In this document: positions 4,925-13,204 of the stretch, piece after piece
How positions within the stretch are numbered: position 1 is the first letter of the stretch
Layout of the letters: the number at the start of each line of letters is the position of its first letter
Virus record (IMG/VR): IMGVR_UViG_3300017788_000204
Coordinates: 1-21,944 of that record
DNA from: a virus
Length of the DNA stretch: 21,944 nt
Reading direction: 5' to 3' (one strand)
Notes under the pieces: model-generated
Seen by the model: the letters and a program-made list of their open reading frames with translations, nothing else
Told to the model about the DNA's origin: nothing
The model's database searches: none
Made by a program: the position numbers and the translations under genes

Positions 4925-6048
4925 AGACTAAATCCCTTAAATGTATCTGCACCTACATCTTGTTTAATTGCACCAACTGTGTACGAACTTATCTGCGTTT
5001 CTTGAGGGGCTACCTGTACTTCTGAACCAGCAATCCATTTTTCTGTCCAAGGCAACGGATTGCTTTTTACTGTATACGGACTTTTCAAGTTAACAAAATT
5101 CATACGTTTAGTTGCAATAAATTCAATGTATTCTGCAAGTAGTTGGGTATTTAGTCCGATCATGCTTCCGTCTCTAAACAAATATTCTGCCCAGGTTTTT
5201 TCTTGATTTACAGCATCAACAAACATTTTAACACACTCTGCTTCTGTTTCTTCAGCAATACGTGCATAGTCTGGGTCATCTTTTTTAAGGATTTTAAGAA
5301 GCATCTGTGTCGATGCAAGATGCAGATTTTCGTCACGTGCAATTAGTTTAATAATCTTAGCATTGCCTTCCATTTTTTTCAACTCAGCAAACGCCCACGA
5401 ACAAGCAAAGCTAACATAGAAGCGAACACCTTCAAGAATGTTAACGCTCATCAGTGCAAGCCAAAGACGTTTCTTTAATTCGTAAAGATCTACTGTTACA
5501 GGAGAACCGTTTATAGTGTGAGTGCCTTCCCCCAACAGATTATAAAGTGTTGATAGATTAATTAGTTCATCATAATTACGACTGATGTCTTCTGCACAAT
5601 CTACAATTTCTTCGATGTCCATCATCTCATCAAAGATCTTACTTGGATTGCTGTACACATTGCGAATGATGTGCGTGTAACTGCGGCTGTGAATTGTTTC
5701 CGAAAATGTCCAAGTGATAATCCAATTTTCCAATTCTGGCAAACTTACAATAGTGCCAAATGCTTCTGCTGGAGCACGACCTTGTACACTGTCTAATAGA
5801 ATTTGTCTTTTAAGATTGCTAGTAAAGATATGTTGCTCATGTGCTGTTAAGCTTTTAAAATCTGTAGCATCTTTGTAAATGTCAATTTCTTCGGGACGCC
5901 AAAAAAATCCCAATTGTTTGTCGGTTAATTGATCAAACTGCTTGTACTTTAATGTATCATAGCGTTGAATTGTAGGCCCACCGCTAGGGTCTAGAAATGC
6001 TAAAACTTTTGTATGGTCGACACGATTTTCTACGTCAAAAACACTCAT
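4921..6048 (-). CDS. nrdB: Class Ia ribonucleotide reductase small subunit
   Basis: A 375-residue radical-generating subunit that makes the di-iron/tyrosyl radical for reducing ribonucleotides with NrdA. Ligands read as Asp 86, Glu 117, His 120, Glu 206, Glu 240 and His 243, with the radical Tyr 124 in ETIHSRSYTHII; ARDENLHL carries the last two. The C-terminus (DTFKGFSL) is the tail that docks into NrdA. All key residues are present, so it should be active. It follows nrdA but has its own perfect-consensus sigma70 promoter (6067-6095) and an AAAGG site before the ATG. It is translationally coupled to glutaredoxin. Confidence 0.96.
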   Translation of the reverse strand: MSVFDVENRVDHTKVLAFLDPSGGPTIQRYDTLKYKQFDQLTDKQLGFFWRPEEIDIYKDATDFKSLTAHEQHIFTSNLKRQILLDSVQGRAPAEAFGTIVSLPELENWIITWTFSETIHSRSYTHIIRNVYSNPSKIFDEMMDIEEIVDCAEDISRNYDELINLSTLYNLLGEGTHTINGSPVTVDLYELKKRLWLALMSVNILEGVRFYVSFACSWAFAELKKMEGNAKIIKLIARDENLHLASTQMLLKILKKDDPDYARIAEETEAECVKMFVDAVNQEKTWAEYLFRDGSMIGLNTQLLAEYIEFIATKRMNFVNLKSPYTVKSNPLPWTEKWIAGSEVQVAPQETQISSYTVGAIKQDVGADTFKGFSL

Positions 6049-6066
6049 TGCTTTTACCTTTTTTAT

Positions 6067-6095
6067 ATTATAGTTTATATTTTGTTAGTTGTCAA
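6067..6095 (-). promoter_or_regulatory. Perfect-consensus sigma70 promoter for nrdB
   Basis: The minus strand reads TTGACA (6095-6090), exactly 17 nt, then TATAAT (6072-6067): a perfect consensus promoter of the host housekeeping type. It sits entirely in the 51-nt gap between the nrdA stop and the nrdB ATG, and predicts strong expression by unmodified host RNA polymerase. Confidence 0.85.
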
Positions 6096-6099
6096 TGAT

Positions 6100-8415
6100 T
6101 TATATTGTGCAACTTTCACAATAACCTTCATCTTCTTCTTTATGAAAACCATTGATTATTTGTACAGGTTCTTCTTTAATCATCTTGCTTAAATCAACTT
6201 CACCTGCACCGTCATTTGTATTGAAATAGTATAACTGTTTTCCGCCGTATTTGTAAAACATCAATATGTGCTGTAACATCACACTCATAGGAATTTTTTC
6301 ATCATCATAGAACACAGGATTATAACTGGTATTTACAGAGATGCCTTGATCAATATACTTTTGCAACACTGCCATAATTTTTAGGTAGCCTTCGGGAGAG
6401 CGTTGGTCCCACAATAAATCATAACGATTCTTAAGACGCTTGAAATCTGGCACAACTTGTTTTAGAACGCCGTGTTTGCTTTGTTTCACTGATATAAGAC
6501 TGCGTGGCGGCTCTACACCGTTGGTAGCATTTGCAATTTGTGCTGAAGTTTCGCTCGGCATAAGTGCCATTAGCGTACTGTTACGAATGCCTGTTTCACG
6601 CAACTGAGCGCGAAGACCTTGCCAATCTAATCTTTCTACGTGTGGTACAAGTTCGTCTACGTCACGTTTGTAGGTTTGGTTAGGTGTAATGCCGTTTCCA
6701 TACTTTGTCTCCATGTTGCCACTAGGTGCACCTTGTTCTGTTGCTAGATCAGCACTGGCTTTGATTAGATAGTAACTCCAAGCTTCGGCCCATTCGTCAA
6801 CTACCGCAAGTCCAGCAGCATCTATGTGTTGATAGGACAAGCCTTGTTTAGCCATCCAATAGGCAAAGTTAATAATACCAATGCCCAAAGGCCTGCGTTT
6901 TTCTGTACTGAGTCTTGCTGCAAGAACAGGATAATCTTGATAGGTTAACAATGCATCTAGTCCACGAACTGCTAAACGACATACACGTTCAAAGTCTGCA
7001 GGTGTACGAATATTTCCCCAATTGATAGCTGATAAAGAACAAAGGCTAATTTCTCCGTTAGGATCGTTTAAATCATTTAGAGGTTTAGTCGGCAAATCAA
7101 TTTCAGCACACAAATTGCTTTGTCTAATAGGAGCAACTTCAGGCAAGAAACTGCCGTGCTCATTTGCGTTGTCTACGTTCTGCAAATAGATACGACCTGT
7201 GCTCTTGCGTTCTTCCATAAAAGAACTAAAGAGATCAATTGCTTTTACAGTTTTTTTACGTATTTTATTATTGCGTTCTGCTGCTTCATACAGTTCTCTA
7301 AATCGTGCTTGATCGGCGAAGAATGCATCATACAAGCCCGGAACATCATTAGGAGAGAACAGTGTAATATTACCGCCAGTTATCAGTCTTTCATACATTA
7401 ACTTGTTAAATTGCACACCGTAATCCATATGACGTATGCGTGTTTCTTCAGTGCCTTTGTTGTTCTTTAAAACCAACAGTTCTTCGGCTTCTAAGTGCCA
7501 AATAGGATAATATACAGTAGCAGCGCCGCCACGAACACCGCCCTGGCTGCAACTTTTTACTGCTGCTTGAAACATTTTATAAAAAGGAATAATGCCTGTA
7601 TGATAGGCGTCGCCGTTTCTTACGGGAGAACCGATTGCTCGGATTTTACCGCCTCCAACACCAATTCCGGCTTTTTGACTAACATATTTAACGATACTGC
7701 TAGTAGTAGCATTAATACTGTCAAGGCTGTCATCAGATTCGATAAGGACGCAACTAGAAAACTGTCTCTGGGGAGTTCTAACACCAGCCATGACAGGAGT
7801 AGGAAGGCTAATATCGTGATTACTAATAGCGTCATAATAGTCCTTTATCCATTGCAGTCTAATTTCTTTTGGATATGCATGAAAAAGTGTAGCTGCTATT
7901 AGTATATAGCACATTTGTGGTGTTTCGAATATCTCGCCGGTAACTCTATTTTGAACTAGATACTTACCACGTAGCTGTTCCATTGCTACATAGGTAAGGC
8001 TTTCATCTCTTTCATGTTTAATAAATGAATTTATTTTATCCCATTCGTCGTTATCATAATAGGTAATCAGTTCAGGATCATAAAACCCTTTTTGTATATT
8101 TTGCTCAACAAGTGCTTTGACATGAAACGGTTCAAACTGGCTGTAAACTTCTTTTCTTAATGCATAATTGATTAGTCTACCGCCTACATATTGATAGTTT
8201 GGAGTGTCTTCTGAAATTAAATCAGCAGCGGCCTTGATTAGTGTTTCTTGGATCTCGCTGCTTTTAATTCCTGGATAAAATTGTATTTGACTTCGAATTT
8301 CTACCTCGCTTGGACTGACTCCTGTTATGCCTTGACATGCATGAAACACTACTTTGTGTAACTTTTCTATGTCGAGAGGCTCTTTCGTTCCGTTGCGTTT
8401 GGTAATTTGAATCAT
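6100..8415 (-). CDS. nrdA: Class Ia ribonucleotide reductase large subunit
   Basis: A 771-residue catalytic subunit converting ribonucleoside diphosphates to deoxy forms. The N-terminus (KRNGTKEPLDIEKLHK) starts an ATP-cone domain for allosteric control. Active-site residues are present: Cys 222 (FSSC), Asn 434/Cys 436/Glu 438 (SNLCAEI), Cys 459 (ISLCS), the radical-transfer pair Tyr 729/Tyr 730 (QLYYFN), and the C-terminal shuttle cysteines 766 and 769 (CESC). The length is close to the enterobacterial enzyme. The ATG at 8415 has AAAGGA upstream and an AATAAATA box further up. The enzyme should be functional and work with the nrdB and glutaredoxin genes that follow. It supplies dNTPs for phage DNA synthesis. 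Confidence 0.96.
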   Translation of the reverse strand: MIQITKRNGTKEPLDIEKLHKVVFHACQGITGVSPSEVEIRSQIQFYPGIKSSEIQETLIKAAADLISEDTPNYQYVGGRLINYALRKEVYSQFEPFHVKALVEQNIQKGFYDPELITYYDNDEWDKINSFIKHERDESLTYVAMEQLRGKYLVQNRVTGEIFETPQMCYILIAATLFHAYPKEIRLQWIKDYYDAISNHDISLPTPVMAGVRTPQRQFSSCVLIESDDSLDSINATTSSIVKYVSQKAGIGVGGGKIRAIGSPVRNGDAYHTGIIPFYKMFQAAVKSCSQGGVRGGAATVYYPIWHLEAEELLVLKNNKGTEETRIRHMDYGVQFNKLMYERLITGGNITLFSPNDVPGLYDAFFADQARFRELYEAAERNNKIRKKTVKAIDLFSSFMEERKSTGRIYLQNVDNANEHGSFLPEVAPIRQSNLCAEIDLPTKPLNDLNDPNGEISLCSLSAINWGNIRTPADFERVCRLAVRGLDALLTYQDYPVLAARLSTEKRRPLGIGIINFAYWMAKQGLSYQHIDAAGLAVVDEWAEAWSYYLIKASADLATEQGAPSGNMETKYGNGITPNQTYKRDVDELVPHVERLDWQGLRAQLRETGIRNSTLMALMPSETSAQIANATNGVEPPRSLISVKQSKHGVLKQVVPDFKRLKNRYDLLWDQRSPEGYLKIMAVLQKYIDQGISVNTSYNPVFYDDEKIPMSVMLQHILMFYKYGGKQLYYFNTNDGAGEVDLSKMIKEEPVQIINGFHKEEDEGYCESCTI

Positions 8416-8447
8416 TTTCTACGTCCTTTTCTTATTTTTTAAAAATT

Positions 8448-8455
8448 TATTTATT
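8448..8455 (-). promoter_or_regulatory. Possible late promoter box AATAAATA upstream of nrdA
   Basis: AATAAATA on the minus strand fits NATAAATA and includes the TAA stop of the preceding gene. It lies 32 nt before the nrdA ATG. A late promoter for nrdA is unexpected for a nucleotide-metabolism gene, so this may be a chance match in AT-rich sequence. Confidence 0.4.
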
Positions 8456-8876
8456 GAAGCGGGGGCATGTTGTACTTTATTTCGGATTGAAACGATCTAG
8501 GCAAATCTTTTACAAAAATAGCGTTGTCATATTCATACCCAATACAAAGTTCTCCAACTATACAAAGATATTTGGTGATTGAATTTTCTTTATCGTGTGT
8601 AATATGTATCTCGAAATGACAATTGGAAAACGTTGTAGTTAACTGTAAAGTATAACAAATTGCTAGAATTTTTATAAAATCACAATACACGTTGTTTTCT
8701 ATCAATTCCCAAGGGGTGGGCCAAGAATTCATGTCATAGGGATCTACTGCTATTTTAACAATAGGAGCTCTATTAAAAAATTTAATAGTGTCAGCTATTG
8801 GATCTTCAGACAGCTCGAGGCTATCTCTAAATGACTTCCAATCAGCCATCCTTTGTTCGAAAGGTTTAAAAAACAT
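8451..8876 (-). CDS. Conserved T4-like phage protein, unknown function
   Basis: A 141-residue protein with the segment VDPYDMNSWPTPWELIENN followed by a hydrophobic helix-like stretch (FIKILAICYTLQLT), a strand-rich C-terminal half (FEIHITHD), and the ending MPPLQ. This pattern is familiar from uncharacterised proteins beside tail-fibre genes in marine T4-like phages, suggesting a tail or baseplate-associated role by position only. It starts three bases after the fibre stop without a clear ribosome-binding site, so translation is probably coupled. Three cysteines fall in the middle. No enzymatic motif seen. Confidence 0.7.
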   Translation of the reverse strand: MFFKPFEQRMADWKSFRDSLELSEDPIADTIKFFNRAPIVKIAVDPYDMNSWPTPWELIENNVYCDFIKILAICYTLQLTTTFSNCHFEIHITHDKENSITKYLCIVGELCIGYEYDNAIFVKDLPRSFQSEIKYNMPPLQ

Positions 8877-8879
8877 ATT

Positions 8880-10496
8880 TTATGACTTGGTTTTTACTCT
8901 ATAATAAAAATCAGCATTGTCGCTTGTTGTAGAGTTTAACACCATTACTGCTACTGTGTCAACAGTTGCGTCGCCATTTTCGTCATAATTTTGTGCTTGA
9001 AATGTTAGATTTTCTTCAAATAAAGAATTACCAATATATTCATATTCGTCAACTAAAGTTTGTAGATTATTAGTAGGATCAACTACAATATGTAGTGTTC
9101 CTTTTCTTTTAGCATTTACTTGATTTGAGACATAAAGATACTCAACTTCTATGCCTTTAGTTCTATCTGCAGGTAGTTTGAAAAACTTAGTATAAGTTCC
9201 ATATTGTCCTAATTGTAATCTATAAGTATAATTGTTTTGATATATTGTTGGGCCTGCAACATCTGGAATATAAGGCACGTTAAGAATGTATAACGGGTCA
9301 CTACCTAGTTCTGCAGATCTTTCAAACCAATCGTTATCGCTCAAGTTATTGTTTGTTAAAAATTCTATTATAGGAACAATAGGATTAAGACTAGAGCCCC
9401 CGTCATTTCCTACAAGGTAAAATTTATTATTACTACTTTTGTTTGTTATACCGTTAGTAATCAAAATACCTTGTTTGTCTACGTCTCTAAATAAACTTTG
9501 CGAAATGATGTTTTTTGAAGGTCCTACCAATTGTCCGCTGTTGCCTAAGACAGTGTTTTCACCAAATGACACGCCTCTGCCCAAACTTTCAAAATTTGAA
9601 TTATTCCATGCATTATCGATTATATCAAAATCACTGTAAATGCCATAACTCATATTCTTAATAACAATTCTGTTAAACTGATTGTTTTTACAAGTTACAA
9701 CCGAACTTAGACTGTTTAGTAAAATACCTACATTGCTAGTATTCAGTGCATTACCGCTAGCCCAAGATCCTGTAATTGCAATATCTTCAAACACGCTGTC
9801 TCTGCAACTCTGTAGTCTAATAGCAGTTTGATTAGTTAAAGTTACACTAATTCCAGAAAGTCTAATATTTCTTGCTTGATTATTTGTAGTGCTAGTAGCG
9901 TCGCTAGAAATATTAGATGGTGTACTAGAACTGTTAATCGTTTGGAACAATGAGCCTGTTCCTGTAAATGTAATTTTTGTTTTTTCTATTCCAGCGCCTA
10001 CTATATTTGTGTAGGGTGGAAGATATAATGTACTGTTTACAACATAAGTACCTGGTTCTAACCAAAGTATAACTCTACTTTGCGGATTGTTTTTGTTAGC
10101 GTCATTTAAGAATAATTGGAATATTGCTCTTTGTAATGCAGCAGTTTGATTAGTGCCGTCGCCGTTTGCTCCGAAACTTCTTGCACTCACAATATCGTCT
10201 AGTCTAGCTTGTAAAGTTCGTTGTATTGGCGTATTTACAGTTGCACCTGTTTGGATATAACTTTCTGTGCTTCTGTAAGTATAGTCACTAGCATAGGCAA
10301 ATAAGTTATCGTGTTCAGTAAGAATTTTAGTATTGCCAACGTAAGGTGCACCTTCGCTTACACTACCGTTACCTATATATAAGGCTTGTGTGTCTAATGC
10401 CCAACCAAATTCTCCACTTGCTAACTGTGGTAATCCGGAACCTTGGTTTTCGCGACCCCTACGTATTTGTATGCGACTTATTGATACGACCGCCAC
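8880..10496 (-). CDS. Tail fibre / receptor-binding protein with beta-helix domain
   Basis: A 538-residue protein. The first ~70 residues (SISRIQIRRGRENQGSGLPQ, then ASGEFGWALDTQALYIGNG) form the attachment motif found at the start of many marine phage fibre and adhesin proteins. From about residue 100, ARSFGANGDGTNQTAALQRA begins a pectate-lyase-like right-handed beta-helix with repeated Asn/Ser/Ile-rich rungs, followed by a C-terminal strand-rich domain (about 420-538). It probably binds the host surface, perhaps with glycan-cleaving activity, though no catalytic residues are clear. The start is GTG at 10496 with AGGAG eight bases upstream and a CATAAATA late promoter at 10524-10531. Specificity is unknown. 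Confidence 0.85.
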   Translation of the reverse strand: MAVVSISRIQIRRGRENQGSGLPQLASGEFGWALDTQALYIGNGSVSEGAPYVGNTKILTEHDNLFAYASDYTYRSTESYIQTGATVNTPIQRTLQARLDDIVSARSFGANGDGTNQTAALQRAIFQLFLNDANKNNPQSRVILWLEPGTYVVNSTLYLPPYTNIVGAGIEKTKITFTGTGSLFQTINSSSTPSNISSDATSTTNNQARNIRLSGISVTLTNQTAIRLQSCRDSVFEDIAITGSWASGNALNTSNVGILLNSLSSVVTCKNNQFNRIVIKNMSYGIYSDFDIIDNAWNNSNFESLGRGVSFGENTVLGNSGQLVGPSKNIISQSLFRDVDKQGILITNGITNKSSNNKFYLVGNDGGSSLNPIVPIIEFLTNNNLSDNDWFERSAELGSDPLYILNVPYIPDVAGPTIYQNNYTYRLQLGQYGTYTKFFKLPADRTKGIEVEYLYVSNQVNAKRKGTLHIVVDPTNNLQTLVDEYEYIGNSLFEENLTFQAQNYDENGDATVDTVAVMVLNSTTSDNADFYYRVKTKS

Positions 10497-10523
10497 TGCT
10501 ATTCTCCTACGCTTTACTGTTTA

Positions 10524-10531
10524 TATTTATG
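10524..10531 (-). promoter_or_regulatory. T4-like late promoter box CATAAATA
   Basis: CATAAATA on the minus strand, overlapping the stop of the nuclease gene (GCA TAA ATA) and 27 nt before the GTG of the tail-fibre gene. Good fit to NATAAATA with normal leader length. Confidence 0.7.
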
Positions 10532-11228
10532 CGTATTTCTCATAGTAAGCATAGACTCTGTCCCACCATTCGTTAATCCAATCGTCAAATGTTCTGCCAA
10601 AATAAGGATCTGGTTCTGGGGTTAAATCGAACTGTTGATATTCTAAGTTTTGTGTACACATAAAAATGTGCCCGTGTTGAATATCTGTGCCATGTCTATC
10701 GTTGTGAGCTAACGCATAGGCTGTCATTTGCAAATAATAGTCTTCAATCCATTCGCCTTTTTTAAGTTTGTTGGATTGTTTAAAATCCATTATACAAGGT
10801 ACGCCTTTATAGACTCCAACTAAATCAGTTGTTCCTGCATACAGATTAGGAATGTAAAGTGGTACTTCTGATCCCCACACTTCTGTTACATCATCTAATG
10901 CATGTACTTTAATAACAGTTGCCATTTTGTGTGCATGTTGAGCGTATGGATTTGATCCTGCAATAGGCCATTCACCAGTTTCTACAAATAGTTCGATATA
11001 TTTGTGTAGTCGTGTACCTCTACTTGCAGCTTCGGTTGTGATTTCTTTGGCTTTTTGTTCGCCTACACGTTTACGCCATTCGATAAGATGCGTTTTGTCT
11101 TTTGTAGCGTCGAGAATTGTAGTTACACTAGCTACTGGATTACCAATAGGCGTGAGATACTTTCTTTTACCGTCTATTTCAGTTCTAGAAAATTTTTCGT
11201 AATTATACTTGTTTATAATCAATGACAT
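10527..11228 (-). CDS. PD-(D/E)XK nuclease, RecB-like exonuclease family
   Basis: A 233-residue protein with the RecB-type nuclease core: GTRLHKYIE (His 75), Glu 121 region, GTTDLVGVY (Asp 135), CIMDFK (Asp 148, Lys 150) and QMTAY (Gln 167, Tyr 171). These are the metal-binding and QxxxY motifs of phage exonucleases and Cas4/RecB-like enzymes. It likely degrades or processes DNA during recombination, replication or packaging; it lacks a helicase domain. It starts 16 nt after the preceding ORF without a clear ribosome-binding site. Its stop codon lies inside the fibre late promoter. Confidence 0.85.
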   Translation of the reverse strand: MSLIINKYNYEKFSRTEIDGKRKYLTPIGNPVASVTTILDATKDKTHLIEWRKRVGEQKAKEITTEAASRGTRLHKYIELFVETGEWPIAGSNPYAQHAHKMATVIKVHALDDVTEVWGSEVPLYIPNLYAGTTDLVGVYKGVPCIMDFKQSNKLKKGEWIEDYYLQMTAYALAHNDRHGTDIQHGHIFMCTQNLEYQQFDLTPEPDPYFGRTFDDWINEWWDRVYAYYEKYA

Positions 11229-11244
11229 AAGAATGAATATAAAC

Positions 11245-11514
11245 TCAAATTTTTCCTATGTCAACTGCTCTTTTTGCCATTTTGCTTACTGCATTGGGGT
11301 CTTTTTTCTTACCCATAGGCAAATCGTCATCTGCTCTTAGTGGTTTTAGTTCTAGCTTTCTTGTATCAAAACTTTTAATATAGCGTTTTACATCGTCGTC
11401 TGATTGATAGGCATTTCTAAATACATCATACGAAAATTGACTACTGCCGAGATTTCTCATCATACGGTCTAGTTCTGCAAAAGGAACAATATCTCGTTCA
11501 TCATTTTGCAGCAA
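11245..11514 (-). CDS. Conserved ORF without a good start, possible -1 frameshift extension
   Basis: An 89-residue charged, helical reading frame (for example PFAELDRMMRNLGSSQFSYD and DDDVKRYIKSFD). The nominal start at 11514 is TTG with no ribosome-binding site. The frame stays open upstream to the A9 tract at the end of the preceding gene, and it is the -1 frame relative to that gene. It may be expressed mainly as a -1 frameshift extension of the 254-residue protein, giving about 358 residues, or the homopolymer may contain an indel. No enzymatic motif. Likely a virion or assembly component by location. Confidence 0.6.
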   Translation of the reverse strand: MLQNDERDIVPFAELDRMMRNLGSSQFSYDVFRNAYQSDDDVKRYIKSFDTRKLELKPLRADDDLPMGKKKDPNAVSKMAKRAVDIGKI

Positions 11515-11555
11515 ATTTAATATTCTTATAAGAGGTTTAGTGTTTACTGCTTCAC

Positions 11556-12320
11556 TTACTTTTTTTTTAATTTTTTATCAAAATTACGAGATTCGCGCTT
11601 GGCTCTGCCGCCTTCTTCCTCGCCACCTACCGCAGGTTCAGCAGCACCGAATTCATCGTCGCTTGGCATATCTGTCATGTCGCCTTCATCGCCCATATCC
11701 ATGTCTGTGTCCATGTCAGTGGTTGGTTCCATGCCAGTGTCGTCTGCACCCATTGTATCCATCGGCTCTTCTTCGCCGGTTAACATTCCTACACCTTGTG
11801 TAAGTGCAACACGAGTAGTTTCCATTGTTTGATATAACGTGTCTAGTGCAGGCTTGATTGCGTTTGTAAATTGATCGGCCTTTTCTGGCCCCATTTCTGC
11901 TCTAATAGCATCTGCCAATTCTAACATTGATTCGGTTTGCATTTCGGCAGTATCTTCCATCCAGCCAGTTAAACGATCGACCATGTCTTTTGCTGCCATA
12001 ACTAGTTCAGCAGTATCTTCTGCACCCTCATTGATAGCGTTTATAGCAGTATCTATATCTTCTGCAATAGAGCCACGCTCAGAAATTGCAGCGTTTAGAA
12101 CGTCTAGGAAAAGTTTATTTTTTTGATAATCTTCTTTTTGAACACTGTCAAAACTTTCAGTAGTTGTGATCTGTGATAGTTTTGTTCTCAACTTATTTCT
12201 TACATCTTGCAGTTGTTCTACAGTAAAACGGTCTAGGTCAATCTTTTGACCAAAACGTTGTGCTAAACTTTCGTTTAGTTTTTTAGCAGTGACTGGTTTT
12301 GTAAATTCTCTTATATGCAT
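11556..12320 (-). CDS. Acidic phage structural/assembly-type protein
   Basis: A 254-residue protein. The N-terminal ~90 residues (NESLAQRFGQKIDLDRFTVE, then LQDVRNKLRTKL) resemble a conserved segment in several uncharacterised T4-like marine phage proteins. A helical middle follows (about 95-185), then an extremely Asp/Met/Glu-rich stretch (about 187-238, many DM and GDE units) and a basic tail RNFDKKLKKK. The charge pattern would suit a scaffold or internal core protein, but that is inference. The ATG has AGGAAAG upstream and a GATAAATA late promoter at 12347-12354. The gene ends at a slippery A tract that may allow -1 frameshifting into the next ORF. Confidence 0.75.
   Translation of the reverse strand: MHIREFTKPVTAKKLNESLAQRFGQKIDLDRFTVEQLQDVRNKLRTKLSQITTTESFDSVQKEDYQKNKLFLDVLNAAISERGSIAEDIDTAINAINEGAEDTAELVMAAKDMVDRLTGWMEDTAEMQTESMLELADAIRAEMGPEKADQFTNAIKPALDTLYQTMETTRVALTQGVGMLTGEEEPMDTMGADDTGMEPTTDMDTDMDMGDEGDMTDMPSDDEFGAAEPAVGGEEEGGRAKRESRNFDKKLKKK
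11559..11568 (-). other. Candidate -1 ribosomal frameshift site (A AAA AAG before TAA)
   Basis: The last codons of the upstream gene read TTA AAA AAA AAG TAA. This contains A AAA AAG, the slippery heptamer used by E. coli dnaX, directly before the zero-frame stop. Slipping back one base enters the frame of the next ORF, which lacks a convincing start. I see no clear downstream stem-loop or upstream Shine-Dalgarno-like stimulator, so a homopolymer indel is the main alternative. Confidence 0.45.
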
Positions 12321-12346
12321 TTTTCTTTCCTAGATGCTGTTTATGT

Positions 12347-12354
12347 TATTTATC
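12347..12354 (-). promoter_or_regulatory. T4-like late promoter box GATAAATA
   Basis: GATAAATA on the minus strand, 26 nt before the ATG at 12320, with the AGGAAAG ribosome-binding site in between. Good late promoter geometry. Confidence 0.7.
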
Positions 12355-12356
12355 TT

Positions 12357-12773
12357 CTAATATATAAATTTATTTAGATTTTCTTTGACCACTTGGCTTT
12401 TGATAATAGCCTGTTCCAGTCTTGCTTTTCTAGCATACACTATGTTTTTGTTAGTTGACTTTGCAATAATGTTTTTATAAAAAACTGCATCATTATAATG
12501 CTTTAGCAGCAACTTGTCAAGATTTAACGCACGATAGGTAATATCCTTGCCTTCTGCTAAATTCTTTGCTATAGCTACTGCACTGGTCTTGAAATATGTT
12601 TCTGTTATTTTTTTATTATTTTTACAATCAAAAATCAAATAAACGTCCGACTTTTTACGTATAGCATAATTTTTGATTCGTATAGAATTGCCTTTTTGAA
12701 AAGGTATATTGATGTTTTTAATTTCACCTTCTAAAATGTCTTCTAACTCTTGAATTAAATTTTCATTTATCAT
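12357..12773 (-). CDS. Conserved T4-like phage protein, unknown function
   Basis: A 138-residue Lys/Asn/Ile-rich protein starting MINENLIQELEDIL. It has a strand-containing core (SIRIKNYAIRKKSDVYLIFD), then TSAVAIAKNLAEG and a long C-terminal helical region. Similar proteins recur in marine T4-like phages within clusters of small late genes, without assigned function. Its ATG overlaps the end of the preceding 67-residue gene by 11 nt, so translation is coupled. No membrane segment or catalytic motif is evident. Confidence 0.7.
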   Translation of the reverse strand: MINENLIQELEDILEGEIKNINIPFQKGNSIRIKNYAIRKKSDVYLIFDCKNNKKITETYFKTSAVAIAKNLAEGKDITYRALNLDKLLLKHYNDAVFYKNIIAKSTNKNIVYARKARLEQAIIKSQVVKENLNKFIY

Positions 12774-12966
12774 TTTTTACTACGAAAACGTTCCCTTGAT
12801 AACTCACTTTACTTATTAAACTTTTTCTTATTAAATTGTTAAGAATGAATTGACTGCGTTCGTCAAATGCCTCAACTGGCAATGGTCTATCTATAAATTC
12901 TAACAGATCCTTTTCTTCGTTAGTGGTGTATATTTCAAAACTTTTTATTAGTTCATTTAGTTTCAT
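12763..12966 (-). CDS. Small conserved phage protein, unknown function
   Basis: A 67-residue protein (MKLNELIKSFEIYTTNEEKD at the start, NNLIRKSLISKV in the centre). The pattern looks like a small winged-helix-like arrangement of helices followed by two strands (VSYQGNVFVVKN), but that is a guess. It overlaps both neighbours, the upstream one by 14 nt and the downstream one by 11 nt, so it belongs to a tightly coupled string of small late genes. No function known. Confidence 0.7.
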   Translation of the reverse strand: MKLNELIKSFEIYTTNEEKDLLEFIDRPLPVEAFDERSQFILNNLIRKSLISKVSYQGNVFVVKNDK

Positions 12967-13204
12967 CGTCTGTGTCCACTTGCATGCCGGGTTTGATCAT
13001 TTTTGCAGGATCGGGTTTTGTTCCTGGCTTTGGTTTAGTTTGTAATTTTACTTTGCCTGTGGGATCTTTCTGCAACGCTGTGGGATTTTTCTTTAGATCT
13101 ATAGTAGTTTTAGTACCATCTCCATTGTCTATTTCTGCACTGACGTTTGGAACGACTCTAGTTATCTTAGCAGGCATTGCTTCTAACAGTTCTTTTATTT
13201 TCAT
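12953..13204 (-). CDS. Small conserved phage protein, unknown function
   Basis: An 83-residue protein beginning MKIKELLEAMPAKITRVV, then EIDNGDGTKTTIDLKKNPTA, and a Pro/Lys-rich probably disordered C-terminal half with many Thr and Asp. The NGDGTKTTID segment looks like a short beta hairpin. Comparable small proteins occur in marine T4-like phages with no assigned role. Its ATG overlaps the stop of the upstream gene (ATGA) and its end overlaps the next start. Confidence 0.65.
   Translation of the reverse strand: MKIKELLEAMPAKITRVVPNVSAEIDNGDGTKTTIDLKKNPTALQKDPTGKVKLQTKPKPGTKPDPAKMIKPGMQVDTDDETK

Noticed and set aside
7120-7902. Several plus- and minus-strand ORFs inside nrdA
   Set aside because: All lie in other frames of an intact nrdA with every active-site residue present.
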